Part shown: positions 36,958 through 49,302 of the stretch, one piece after another
Numbering within the stretch: position 1 is the first letter of the stretch
Layout: each line of letters begins with the position of its first letter
Source: Sipunculus nudus
Taxonomy: Eukaryota; Annelida; Sipuncula; Golfingiida; Sipunculidae
Direction of reading: 5' to 3'
NCBI GenBank assembly: GCA_026874595.1
Contig: CM049307.1
Coordinates: 2,133,579 to 2,197,578, forward strand
Length of the DNA stretch: 64,000 nt
Program-made: the position numbers and the translations under genes
The notes under the pieces: model-generated
Database searches by the model: none
What the model was told of the DNA's origin: nothing
Seen by the model: the letters and a program-made list of their open reading frames with translations, nothing else

Positions 36958-37345
36958 AATGCCCAGATTAGAATCTGTCCATTTTAAAACTGGGCCAGCC
37001 CAGATCAAAATTTTGATTTGGACCAGACAAGATCAAAATTCTAGTCTGGGCCAGACCAGTTTTAAGCTGGGCCAGCCCAGATTAAAATTTTGATCTGGGC
37101 CGGTCCAGATTAAAATCCTGTTGTGAAACCTTCAGGATTAAAATCTGGTCTGGACTGATTTTAAACTGGGCTGACCCAGATTAGAATTTTGATCTGGGCT
37201 GGTTAAGTTTACAATCCTGTGTTGGACTGATTTAAATCTGGGCCGGCCCAGATCAAAATTTTAATCTGGGCTAGTCAAGATTACAATCCAGATTTTAAAC
37301 TGGGCCTAACCAGATCAGAATCCTAATCTAATCTTAAATCAGATA
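36958..37345. repeat. Array of imperfect palindromes (CCCAGATYAAAATTTTRATCTGGG type)
   Basis: About ten short units alternate between arms of the type CCCAGATTAAAA and TTTTGATCTGGG, separated by GGCCRGCC or related spacers. Two examples are 37075-37100 and 37246-37271, each 26 bases and palindromic except for one mismatched pair. Any two neighbouring units can also pair with each other, so the whole block could fold into branched hairpins. It is not part of a recognised element. Confidence 0.8.
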
Positions 37346-37908
37346 AAACAGTAAACATTTATTTCAGATACACCATTTTGAAGGGCACAAAACATAGTGA
37401 GGAAAAAGCTAACGAACATATGTAATGCGCTTCTTTGGTTTCATCTACTTTGGTTGTCTTCTTATTTGCGGTGGTTTCAAATTCGCAATATTCGCAGTCG
37501 CTCTCTGACCGCGAAACTGAACCACGCAGTTTTCATATTACAAGAAGTAACCCTTGGCTTTTATTCAGTTTGGGTTTTTAATAGCCAGCAGGTGGTGCTG
37601 CCTAATGAAAGAGTATGAAGGGACCCATAATTTCTAGTTATTATTGTTGTGTTATTTTTTTAGCATTCTAGATTAAAGGAATAATCCTGATGTCACTTTA
37701 AGTAATTAAAACAAAAGAAACTATAGATAAAGCTGTATCTGCATACAAATACATGAAGCTCCCCGTGGTCACAAAATACCAGGAAATCATATAAACATGT
37801 CAACCTGCAATACTTATATATAAGAACTGTAGACCTGGATGCTGAAGTGAGCACTGAAGCTGTGAAGGGAGAAACAGTATATGAAATACATGAGATAGAA
37901 CAATAGAA
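37346..37908. other. Unassigned DNA left of R1b
   Basis: A 73-codon frame at 37397-37618 has no recognised motif. No element ends were found. Confidence 0.4.
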
Positions 37909-40900
37909 CTAGAATATGGGTAGTTGACAAGCAACTACATGTATCCACTGAAATCAGAGTTGGATGAGTGAAGTGACACATGGATTGAGTGACAAGGGGA
38001 AATAGAGCGAGGTGTATTGCATATTAGCATAGAAGCCATCTGCCACAAAATCAAGAAAGTTATCCAAGTTGTATACAATTGCAAAATTTTAGGCAGAGAA
38101 GTCAAACCACTGCTGAGATATGAGTGATTTTATCCCACAGCAGACAAACAGATGGACGCCATGCAAATATGGTTGCATGGTGGCGCCAACAGTTTTGTGT
38201 ATGATAAAGAGCTATGTGAGATCTATACACGTATTTCAGGAGATACATCAAACCAGTCCTGAGATATAAGCCTGGATGTCTGCAGCCTGAAAATGAATGT
38301 AGGTGGCACCATCTGCCACAAAATCAAGAAACCTATCCAAGATGTATATATATGGAAAATTTTAGGCAGATCCGGCAAACCACTGCCCAGATTTAAGTGA
38401 TTTTATCCCATGGCAGACAAACAAACAGCCCCTGTGCAGAAATGGTTGCAGGTTGCGCCACCAGTTTTGTGTATGATAAAGAGCTAAGTGAGATCTATAC
38501 ACATGCAAAATTTCAGGAAGATCCATCAAACCAGTCCTGAGATATAAGCCTGGATGTCTCCAGCCTGAACTTGAATGTAGGTGGCCCGACCAGTCATAAA
38601 ATCAGAAAAGCTATCCAGGATGAATACACATGCAAAATTTCAGGTGGATAAGTCCATTCACTGCAGAGATATGAATGATTTTATCCCAAGGCAGATGAAC
38701 AGATGGACGCTGTGTAAAAATGGTTGCAGGTGGTGCTACCAGTTTTTTTTAATGTATTTTATAAAGCTATCCAGGGCTAAATTTATGCAAAATTTTGAGC
38801 CTGATTGGTCAAACGAGACCAAAGATATGTGGGTTAATATTTCAAAACAGACACACAGATGGACGCACTGAGGTCAGAGGTCAATGCAAAATATTTTGGC
38901 AGTAAAGAGTAAAGTTTCAGAAAAATCTGTCCAGTGGTCTCAGAGTTCTATTCCGGAAACGCATGCCGCGGCAGCGGAACCTTTAAACAAGGGACCTATG
39001 GGTCACTGTGCTCAGCTGACGTTAACCTTGAAGGTAAAAATCTAAAATAATATCAAATGGAGATAAAGTGTAAGAGGAAGAGTTAATAAAGGCCATGGTT
39101 GGTTTATATGATTGGTTTGTATTGATGAGCAAGAAATTGTTGCAAATAATATTTTGTGACCTGACCATGTGTTTCCTAATGTTGAAACTGAAGCATGTGA
39201 GCAGTTTGTGAACAAATGATCTGTACAATTACCATGATCATTAGTTGGCTTTTCGATTAACTGTTGACATTTCAGTAGTTTACACATTTGTTCAATCGAA
39301 TCTTTTTTTTGTATAATATATATTATTAAATATATGTTTTTTTTTTTATGAAATGTATACAGTTGAAAAATAACTAATTAACAACAATCTCAAATTCTGC
39401 TGATGCCGGAAAATAATGAACAACTGTTTGTAATAAATCCTCATTTTTTTATCACATCAATTTTTTTAAATTTAAGTTTATATTTCTATAAATTTTCAAT
39501 ATAACATATATATCTGAATATAAAAGTTGATTCATAATTCTCAATTGCATCATCATAAATCTCAATCTTGTCAGATAACACCACATCATGCATACAAATG
39601 TTTATTTATTTTTTACCACAAAAATATATCTTTTAAATCTGCAAAACAATAAATATCTAAAAAAAATACTTGATTTAGATTTCACAATTTTAATTGTGTC
39701 TTTATTTATCCTTAATGTGCTTCATATTTTATCATAATTTAAGCATACTGATGGGTTCCATTATGAATGGTAAAATCATTTAAAAGAAAAATGATTTCTT
39801 TAAAATGCTACATTACACAACATTGCATCTTCTGAATTACACCTTGAATTACTTTTTCAAGGAAAGGTTTTGCATATCAGAGTGGAAACAGCATTACAAT
39901 TAAGGAGATACAGTGAAAACAATAACAATACTGCATAACACTTGGAGGGTTGGGTTTGCGGGGGGGGGGGGGGGGGGGGGGGGTCATTGGGGTGGTGATA
40001 TGAGAATAACTGTACACCTGTCACAGTAGGGGATCTCCCCCAGTGACTGTAACAAATCAGAAACCCTGGCATAGCTGAATTCCAGTGACCTGAAGTGGGA
40101 CCCTGCATCTGTAATCTGTAAACAAAGCAAATGACTACAATAGAGCCTCAAGAAAAAAATCAATAACTAGCTTAATTTTCAAGCTTTTACTTCCAAATTT
40201 CAGATTTGAACAAATTAAATATTTATGTTTACATGCTGTGAAAATTAAATCAATGGTACTTACAGGAAAAAAGTGCCATGGTCAAAGTTGGGCAAAATTT
40301 AAGGTACTGATTTTATTTTTATGCTAATTACTTAAAAAATTTACAAAATTCAGATCTAATTTTGGGTAAACAATTGAATCTTAATTAAACATAGTTATAT
40401 ACTTGGGAAAACAGACTCTAGTTTCAAAATTTTTCATGTTAAGTGAGTAAATATTTTTCCTGATTTTTCACAAAGTCCATTATGTTTGGGCCAATAACTT
40501 AAAGAATTTATACTTAACAGACTTAATTTCTAGCATGTACATAGGAACTATATAGAAGAATATTTATGGTAAATATGAGGAAAAACAGATGAGTGGTTTT
40601 GATATTAGGCAGTCCTGCAGTGTGAAAATAGGATTTTAATAAAAAATTGAGGTTTTTCCTTAATTTCTCAAAGGAACGAAGTCGCAAAGACCCAGTTTTC
40701 GGCTTGGTAGGAGATCTTGGGGACATCTAACATTATGCTGAATTTTGGATTCCTAGGTCTTACGGTTTCAAAACGTGCCACATCTACAGACGGACGGACG
40801 GACGGACGGACAGACGGACGGACGGACAGACGGACGGACGACGGACAATGGACCACGACTATAGCTCAGATGACTTATAGTCAGCTGAGCTAAAAACAGT

Positions 40901-40928
40901 ATCCACAAAATTTTGATTAGGCTGATAC
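37909..40928 (+). mobile_element. Element R1b, split by C2
   Basis: R1b starts CTAGAATATGGGTAGTTGAC and its right end is CAGTATCCACAAAATTTTG...GCTGATAC at 40897-40928. R1a reads through the same point without interruption (GGTCAAAAACATAGTATCC near 9393-9411). The left piece carries four half-units of the R1 core with decayed boxes (GGTGGCACCATC and others), so R1b is older than the R1 copies in A. It ends in AATATATACC. Confidence 0.78.
38988..40894 (+). mobile_element. Element C2, uninterrupted copy of C, inserted in R1b
   Basis: It starts CAAGGGACCTATGGGTCACT, reads through the site occupied by A1 in C1 (AAGGTAAAAATCTAAAATAA at 39031-39050), and ends TCAGCTGAGCTAA. It carries a G24 tract at 39960-39983 (G14 in C1), a long GACG microsatellite (40788-40852) and the 31-nt 3' hairpin at 40862-40892. 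Short frames shared with C1 show no motif. Confidence 0.88.
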
Positions 40929-40938
40929 AATATATACC

Positions 40939-41474
40939 TATTGGATACTATAACATGAGGCATGGTGATAGCTGTAGTAGGTCAATATGACACCAGACAA
41001 AGCAGGAGGAGGACTGTTGGCAGTATAAATATGGTCTAATAGGGTTCCAGTGTTTGTTGTTGGAGAACTGATCCATTGTGTGTAACCAAGCGGTTGCAGT
41101 GTTAGAAATGGGATATCAGTTGGCTGTGGTAAATGTTGGTTAAAGACACCAGCAACAACCGTGTGTACACCATGTGGTAATACAGATATAATCTCTGAGA
41201 TGAGTCCGCTGCATTCAGATTTTGTGATCTATGGTGATGCATAGATAACACAGACCAAAACTCTTGGACTGTCAAGTGCAATGCAGGCAGCATCCAATGG
41301 CAGTGGAGGGAGGTCAATTATTGTAAATTTAATATTGTCTTTGACATAAATTGCAGCATCTCCTCTTGGACGATTGCCAGTCACTGGTTTGTAAAATCCT
41401 TTGAACATTAACTTTTCAAGTATTGTATTATCAGTGAATAAAATTTCATGGAGACCTATTACATGTGCATTCAC
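40939..41474 (-). pseudogene. AP-endonuclease-like (EEP) domain fragment, inactivated
   Basis: On the minus strand one frame reads VIGLHEILFTDNTILEKL, then GDAAIYVKDNIKF, VLVCVIYASP, an in-frame TAG (41229-41231), then VVAGVFNQHLPQPTDI and TNTGTLLDHIYTANSP, ending SYHHASCYSIQ. This order is that of the endonuclease domain carried by LINE ORF2 proteins and by Helentron-type rolling-circle transposons. The nick-forming enzyme is dead in three ways: the stop, Val in place of Asp in the GDFN motif (41139-41150), and Tyr in place of Asp in the terminal SDH motif (about 40962-40973). The left edge lies 10 bases from R1b and the right edge is cut by repeat G. Which transposon it came from cannot be decided here. 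Confidence 0.75.
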
Positions 41475-43570
41475 CTAATTTGAGAAAACTGTGAAATCAG
41501 AATGATACAATACTGATACACAAGAATATTTGACAATATGCTTGAGATGCACTTAAAACCACTTTTTGATGATATTTAGTCATTGTTAAAAATGCAAAAG
41601 TACTATTAAATTGCACAACTATGGGTCAAGGTCAACTAAAATTTGATCAATTCAAAAGAGTCATTAATCTATGCCTTCCAGTAAACTAGAACAAAATCCA
41701 ATCAAAACCATTGGTGCTATTACTGCTATTGCACTAACAATCAAATGATGTCAGAAGTCTGTTGTGACTTGACCTTGAAAGCATAAGTTAAGGTCATGAG
41801 CAGAGAAGGTACTATTACACAAACTGATGAATGGTTTGGTCCCATTCTGATGAAAAATAGAGGAGCTAACAGCACTGATAAAGGTATCCTGTCTGACCAA
41901 CACTGTGGCTAAATTAGGTCAGAAAACAATGTGAAATCAGAATGATGCAATACTGATACACAAGAATATTTGACAACACACATGAAACAGCTTTTCAATG
42001 ATACTGGGTCATTGGTGGATATGCAAACATGCTAATAAATTGAACAAATATAGGTCAAGGTCAACCAAAAGTTAATCAGTCTGAGAGAGTCTTTAGTCTA
42101 TGGCTTCCACTAAACTAGAACAAAATCCAATCAAAACCCTTGATTCTATCACGCTAACAAACAAATTATGCCAAAAGTCTGTCTAATGTGATTTGACCTT
42201 AATTGAGAGCATGTGTCAAAGTCATAAGCAAATGGGTACTATTACAAGAACTGATGAATAATGTATAGTTTGGTCCAGTTTTCTGATGAATAATAGATGA
42301 GCCAATAGCATTTATATAAGCATGCTGTGTGACCTAGTTTTATGGCTAAATAACACCAGAGTGATCTTATTTAAGAAAACTTTGTGGAATTAGTATGATG
42401 CTACACTGATATAAAAGTAGCCCTGCTGGGGCTTTAGTATTTACATTTACTACTAAAATATTTAACATAAAATGTGATTCCATGTACCGATAGGTGTAAC
42501 TCAGTACCAGCTCTTATCACTAAAGCCCTGTAAAGTCTGTATGGTGAATCCCTGATATTTGCATATTAGGGCATCACAAGGCTCATGTGAATGGCATCTT
42601 TGCTATGAGAACCTAACAACCGTCCCATAGGCAATAGACAGCTTGACCTGCATGGTAAGACTTTCACTGCAACCATGTATTCAGATGGTCCATACATTGA
42701 CCTTCGTGTCTTGTGATATATCTCTGCTGTTCGAGTATTACGGTCTATGGACCAAATGTAAGTGCATCTGACACTATCGCAACGATTTAGTAATGTGTAT
42801 TGGCTCCCTAAGCTGCTGCAAAGTTGCCAACACACAGATCGCCGTGATAGTTTCAGTCAGCGGGTACATTTTTTACAGTTTGACTGCATTCGTCGCAAGT
42901 ACACCTAAATATCTCATGCTGGTTTGCTGAGCTAGAGATATATTTTTAACAAGCCTGCTTTGAAGAGCGATGGTCTGATAAACGGTGACACACTGAGGCT
43001 GAGAATTTAAATGTTTGAAAGCCTTGCCATATTCAAAATAGGAGAGGACCTAAAAAAATTAAGACTGATTAACTTGGAATTGCAATAGCTGGCTGGAAGC
43101 TCGCAATAGGCTGTGACTGAATGAACCATGTTGGTTTAGAAAGAGATTCAGGGAAAGACCACCAATTCCTCCTTATATCACTGGAAAAGCCCTTAATTAG
43201 TTCAGCGAGGCGATGATATGTGGCGCTGATCATCCAATATGTGTGGAGTTTACCAGTCTATGAATCAGTCAGCTAGAGAGCTGTACTCTAGTTATAAAAT
43301 TTGCCACGAGGTAGCAGTACCTGTTCTTAACTTTGCGACTCAGCAAATTAACTTTTATGGTTCTGCCAGTGGGGGAAATTATGTTTTAACCATTGCATCA
43401 ACTGGGCCAGTCTAACATACAAGAATATTTGACAGTATGCCTAAGATACACCTAAAACCACTTTTTGGTGATATTAAGTCATTGGTGAAAATGCCAAAAT
43501 GCAAATAAATTGTAAAAATCGACCAAAAGTTCAAGAGAGTCATTAGTTGATGACTTCCACTAAATTACAA
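41475..43570. repeat. Repeat G, tandem units of about 450 bp, with an unrelated middle section
   Basis: Units opening GAAATCAGAATGATACAATAC occur at about 41490 and 41936, and a diverged third opens near 42386. Another partial unit (ACAAGAATATTTGACAGTATGC) spans about 43420-43570. Each contains TGACCTTGA-type motifs and the phrase AACAAAATCCAATCAAAACC. F2 interrupts the last unit, which resumes at 46186. Confidence 0.7.
42440..43410. other. Non-repetitive section inside G; unidentified 89-codon minus-strand frame
   Basis: This section has more balanced composition than its surroundings and matches no other family here. A minus-strand frame at 42566-42835 (89 codons, four Cys in the first half) has no motif I recognise and no confirmed splice sites. 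It could be a captured exon, conserved non-coding DNA or chance. Confidence 0.3.
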
Positions 43571-46183
43571 CTAGACATTTCTTGGCACCGCAGGTGCCAG
43601 GGTATCCCCAGACATAGTAGCCCCCCCCCCCCTTTAAGAACAGACCCCCAATTTTGGCAGCATATATTGACACTTGGCATATTTATTGTTTCTTCCATCT
43701 AACAATCCACAATCTTGTTGAAGATGTTGGTCCTGTGACCTTGATTGTTTTAAAGATGTGTCCTGTGACCTTGACCTTTGACCTCATGACCCCAAAATCA
43801 ATTTGGGTCTTGCTTTTCCAATGGGACATATGCAAGTCAAGTTTGAAATCTAAACATCAATAAAGCAGGAATTATCATCCAGAAACTAATTTTTTTTTAC
43901 AGGTGGCTCCTGTGACCTTCACCTTTGACCTTGTGACCTCACAATTGATAGTGTTCTTCCTCTCTTGGCAGGAGAACTATATGTGCAAGATGAAAGATCT
44001 GAGATGAAATGTTTGGCTGAAAATGCATCCACATCTTTTTAAAGATGTGTCCTGTGACCTTGACCTTTGACCTCATGACCCTAAAATCAATTTGGGTCTT
44101 GCTTTTCCAATGGGACATATACAAGTCAAGTTTGAAATCCATACATCAATAAAAGCAGGAATTATCATCCAGAAACTAATTTTTGGACAGATGGCTCCTG
44201 TGACCTTCACCTTTGACCTTGTGACCTCAAAATTGATAGGGGTCTTCCACTCTTGGCAGGTGAACTATATGTGCAAGATGAAAGATCTCAGATGAATTTT
44301 TTGGCTGAAATTGCATCCACAACCTTTATAAAGAGGTTTCCTGTGACCTTGACCTTTGACCTCATGACCCCAAAATCAATTTTGGTCTTGCTTTTCCAAT
44401 GGGACATATACAAGTCAAGTTTGAAAACCACACATCAATAAAAGCAGGAATTATCATCCAGAAACTAATTTTTGGACAGATGGCTCCTGTGACCTTCACC
44501 TTTGACCTTGTGACCTCAAAATCAATAGGGTTCTTCCTCTCTTGGCAGGTGAACTATATGTGCAAGATGAAAGATCTGAGATGAAATGTTTGGCTGAAAA
44601 TGCATCCACATCTTTTTAAAGATGTGTCCTGTGACCTTGACCTTTGACCTCATGACCCCAAAATCAATTCGGGTCTTGCTTTTCCAATGGGTCAAATACA
44701 AGTCAAGTTTGAAATCCATACATCAATAAAAGCAGGAATTATCATCCAGAAACTAATTTTTGGACAGGTGGCTCCTGTGACCTTCACCTTTGACCTTGTG
44801 ACCTCAAAATTGATAGGGGTCTTCCACTCTTGGCAGGTGAACTGTATGTGCAAGATGAAAGATCTCAGATGAATTTTTTGGCTGAAATTGCATCCACAAC
44901 CTTTTTAAAGATGTGTCCTGTGACCTTGACCTTTGACCTCATGACCCCAAAATCAATTCAGGTCTTGCTTTTCCAATGGGTCAAATTCAAGTCAAGTTTG
45001 AAATCCATACATCAATAAAAGCAGGAATTATCATCCAGAAACTAATTTTTGGACAGATGGCTCCTGTGACCTTCACCTTTGACCTTGTGACCTCACAATT
45101 GATAGGGGTCTTCCACTCTTGGCAGGTGAACTATATGTGCAAGATGAAAGATCTCAGATGAATTTTTTGGCTGAAATTGCATCCACAACCTTTTTAAAGA
45201 GGTTTCCTGTGACCTTGACCTTTGACCTCATGACCCCAAAATCAATTCAGGTCTTGCTTTTCCAATGGGTCAAATACAAGTCAAGTTTGAAATCCATACA
45301 TCAATAAAAGAAGGAATTATCATCCAGAAACTAATTTTTGGACAGATAGCTCCTGTGGCCTTGACCTTTGACCTTGTGACCCCAAAATTGATATGGATCA
45401 TCCACTATTGGCAAGTGAGCTATATATTCAAGATGGAAGACCTGGGATGAAAGTTTGGCTTAAAATGCATCCACAGTATATTTTAAAATGCCAGTCCAGT
45501 GACCTTGACCTTTGACCTCATGAACCTAGAACCTATAGGGTTCTTACTTTAGTGGTGGGCCATACATAAGTCATGTTTGAAATCTATATGGCTATCAACA
45601 CTGGAGATATCATAAGAGGAGTGTGATTTTCACCATATATGGCAATATTCAAGGTCAAGGCCACTAACATAGGAAAGGTCATGACCCCAATTTAAATAAC
45701 CATTATCCCATAACCCATACCTATGTATATGCATAATATAAAAGAAATCTGTCCATAAGTTTTTGACTTATAATGCTCACAGTACTGTAAGGTGGCAATT
45801 TTGGGAGTATTAAACGGCATGAAAACAAGTAAAGAATAATAGGTGGCGCCACCAGTTTCTGGAACATGACAACCCTATCCATGATCTTCCATCAACTTGA
45901 TTTTAGGATAAACCTATGCAAGATTTCTTGAGATATTAAAGAATTTGTGTGATTTTCCCCAAAATTGGACCTATTCAAGGTCAAGGACACTCTCCTAGTA
46001 AAGGTCATGACCTCATTTTAAATAGGCGTTGTCCTCTTACCCATATCTATACATATACCAAGTTTGGTAAAGTTCCGTGAAATATTTTTTGGGTTATCGC
46101 GCCAACAAGATTTATATGCGGCGGCGGGGGCGGCGGGACCGGTATGAAAACATAGTATCCCCCGACTTTGTCTGGGGATACAA
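43571..46183 (+). mobile_element. Element F2, inserted in repeat G
   Basis: F2 starts CTAGACATTTCTTGGCACCG and ends TGTCTGGGGATAC. The 5' end folds as TGGCACC-GCA-GGTGCCA (43583-43599); the 3' end folds as GTATCCCC with GGGGATAC. Flanks (CCACTAAATTACAA on the left, AAATCCAATCAAAACC on the right) join to match the intact G sequence near 42110-42140. It has about six tandem units against three in F1, a box GGTGGCGCCACC at 45842-45853 and a C12 run near 43621. It is non-coding. Confidence 0.85.
43740..45480. repeat. 289-bp tandem units of F2 carrying TGACCT half-site clusters
   Basis: Units repeat every 288-289 bases (equivalent points at 44399, 44687, 44976, 45265). Each has two clusters. At 44055-44073 three TGACCT half-sites lie with 0 and 1 base between them; read on the minus strand this is AGGTCAAAGGTCAAGGTCA, a DR1 plus the ERR/SF-1-type TCAAGGTCA. 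At 44201-44227 half-sites lie with 1 and 2 bases between them. The repeated 61- to 67-codon frames shift frame each unit (289 is not a multiple of 3) and are not genes. Confidence 0.85.
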
Positions 46184-46529
46184 TAAATCCAATCAAAACC
46201 CTTTGTGCTCTTGTGCTAACGATCAAATGATGCCCAAAGTCTACTGACTTGACCTTGAGAGCACAAGTGAAGGTCAAAGCTCCAGGAAAATTGTTTGGCC
46301 TCAATGATACAGAATTATGATATAATATTGATAGATGCCAGTGTGTAGGAGATATAAGCACTTTAAAAGTGCGGACGTGGATGCTGATGCAGATACCCAC
46401 TTGGTAAAACATTAAGCTCCCTGATGGGGCATTAATTAAGCCATAAAAGTGATTCCCTGATGTTTGTTTGAGATTTCACCATTTTGCTATGGAATCCCTG
46501 GTGGGGACTGAATTAAGGATATTTAGCAC
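46184..46529. repeat. Right part of repeat G after F2
   Basis: It resumes at AATCCAATCAAAACCCTTTG and continues to a GGATGCTGATGCAGATACCC segment and a CTCCCTGATGGGG hairpin-like motif near 46411. No coding content. Confidence 0.55.
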
Positions 46530-47545
46530 AAAAGTCGGCCTCATACCACTTAACTTTTGTACACCTGGAACACAACCTTCATTTTAAGTCATGAAGCCTC
46601 TTACCACCAAACTTTGGTACACCTGGAACACAACCTTCATTTTAAGTCATGAAGCCTCTCACCACTAAACTTTGGTACACCCAGAACACAACCTTCATTT
46701 TAAGTCATGAAGCCTCTCACCACTTAACTTTTGTACACCTGGAACACAACCTTCATTTTAAGTCATGAAGCCTCTTACCACTTAACTTTGGTACACCCGG
46801 AACACAACCTTCATTTTAAGTCATAAAGCCTCTTACCACCCAACTTGGGTACACCCGGAACACAACCTTCATTTGAAGTCATAAAGCCTCTTACCACCAA
46901 ACTTTGGTACACCTGGAACACAACCTTCATTTTAAGTCATGAAGCCTCTCACCACTAAACTTTTGTACACCTGGAACACAACCTTCATTTTAAGTCATGA
47001 AGCCTCTCACCACTAAACTTTGGGACACCTGGAACACAACCTTCATTTTAAGTCATGAAGCCTCTCACCACTAAACTTTGGGACACCTGGACACAACCTT
47101 CATTTTAAGTCATGAAGCCTCTCACCACTAAACTTTGGGACACCTGGAACACAACCTTCATTTTAAGTCATGAAGCCTCTCACCACTAAACTTTGGGACA
47201 CCTGGAACACAACCTTCATTTTAAGTCATGAAGCCTCTCACCACTAAACTTTAGGACACCTGGAACACAACCTTCATTTTAAGTCATGAAGCCTCTCACC
47301 ACTAAACTTTGGGACACCTGGAACACAACCTTCATTTTAAGTCATGAAGCCTCTCACCACTAAACTTTGGGACACCTGGAACACAACCTTCATTTTAAGT
47401 CATGAAGCCTCTCACCACTAAACTTTGGGACACCTGGAACACAACCTTTATTTTAAGTCATGAAGCCTCTCACCACTAAACTTTGGGACACCTGGAACAC
47501 AACCTTCATTTTAAGTCATGAAGCCTCTTACCACTAAACTGTGGT
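46530..47545. repeat. 58-bp minisatellite, about 17 copies
   Basis: The unit reads GAACACAACCTTCATTTTAA, GTCATGAAGCCTCTCACCAC and TAAACTTTGGGACACCTG. The left copies vary (TTGTACACC, CTTACCACC) while those from about 46980 to 47520 are nearly identical, so recent amplification was at the right end. Confidence 0.93.
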
Positions 47546-48085
47546 AAACCTAGAACATGATCTTCATCAGCCACACATCACAAGTTTCATTAAGCTGAAG
47601 TAAACCATATGCCCTCAAATGTGAGTAAGTAATACATAATTCATCTTTATTTTTGAAAAGATACATTTTTAACAGAAATCACATGGAGCAACATGGAAAA
47701 AAAATTGTTTAGTGAAAATCAATATATCATTAAAGTATGTATAATAAGCTGGTTCACTATCTAGTGAAACTGCTGTAAATTACATGTGTATATGCCATTG
47801 TCCCGAAGCCAAAATGGTTGACATTTGCAATATCAAAGAAAAGTATTGTTGGAAATGTTTAAAATATAAATCAGAATTAATCATGTTAATAGAATTTATT
47901 TATGTCCTGATCACTCATATCTATGTAAAATGTAATACATAGTATATGTAATACAGATACGTATACTTTTATCAGTTTTATACACCTTCAACATTAATAC
48001 TTTTAATATAGATGACATGGTCACCATCCTCATGTACAAAGACAATATCTGCATCTGTAAATACCTTATTCTGGTCAGTCATTAT
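47546..48085. other. AT-rich spacer between two minisatellites
   Basis: No features were recognised. Confidence 0.4.
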
Positions 48086-49302
48086 CATTTACAATTACTG
48101 TATCCTGGCCAGTCTTTTACAATTACCTTATCCTTGCCAGTCATTTACAATACATAATCCTGCCCAGTCATTTACAATACCTAATCCTGCCCAGTCATTT
48201 ACAATTATCTAATCCTGCCCAGTCATTCACTATTACCTAATCCTGCCCAGTCATTTACAATTACCTAATCCTGACCAGTCATTTACAATTATCTTATCCT
48301 GGTCAGTCCTTTACAATTATCTAATCCTGACCAGTCATTTACAATTATCTAATCCTGGTCAGTCATTTACAATTAACTAATCCTGACCAGTCATTTACAA
48401 TTACCTAATCCTGCCCAGTCATTTACAATTACCTAATCCTGCCCAGTCATTTACAATTATCTAATCCTGGTCAGTCATTTACAATTATCTAATCCTGGTC
48501 AGTTATTTACAATTATCTAATCCTGGTCAGTCATTTACAATTACCTAATCCTGCCCAGTCATTTACAATTATCTAATCCTGGTCAGTCATTTACAATTAC
48601 CTAATCCTGACCAGTCATTTACAATTACCTAATCCTGCCCAGTCATTTACAATTACCTAATCCTGCCCAGTCATTTACAATTATCTAATCCTGGTCAGTC
48701 ATTTACAATTACCTAATCCTGACCAGTCATTTACAATTACCTAATCCTTGCCAGTCATTTACAATCACCAAATCCTGGCCAGTCATTTACAGTGCTGGAC
48801 CTAATCCTGGCCAGTCATTTAAATTACTTAATCCTGACCAGTCATTTACAATTATCTTATCCTGGTCAGTCATTTACAATACCTAATCCTGGGCAGTCAT
48901 TTACAATTACCTAATCCTGGTCAGTCATTTACAATAACCTAATCCTGACCAATCATTTACAATTATCTAATCCTGGTCAGTCATTTTACAATCACCTAAT
49001 CCTGACCAGTCATTTACAATTATCTAATCCTGGTCAGTCTTTTACAAAACCTAATCCTGACCAGTCATTTATGATTATCTAATCCTGGGCAGTCATTAAC
49101 AATTACCTAATCCTGGCCAGTCATTTACAATACCTAATCCTGGCCATTCATTTACTATTACCTAATCCTGGCCAGTCATTTACGATACCTAATCCTGGCC
49201 AGTCACTTACAATAACCTAATCCTGGCCAGTCATTTACAATAACCTAATCCTGGTCAGTCATTTACAGCGCTGGACCTAATCCTGGCCAGTCATTTACAG
49301 CA
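48086..49302. repeat. 28-bp minisatellite, about 43 copies
   Basis: The unit is CCTAATCCTGGCCAGTCATT followed by TACAATTA. The CCTG-GCC/GTC/ACC/CCC position is the main variable. A rare 8-base insertion (near GTGCTGGA or GCGCTGGA) recurs at about 48789 and 49266, about 17 units apart. The left edge is degenerate. Confidence 0.92.

Noticed and set aside
43654-45450. Series of similar 61- to 70-codon frames in F2
   Set aside because: One per 289-bp unit, shifting frame between units; non-coding half-site clusters lie inside them.
46047-46412. 121-codon minus-strand frame across the F2/G junction
   Set aside because: It reads through a GGCGGCGGGG run and a transposon boundary, so it cannot be an ancestral gene.
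48086-49302. Possible CRISPR-like array (28-base repeats)
   Set aside because: There are no unique spacers; the whole unit repeats and the DNA is eukaryotic.
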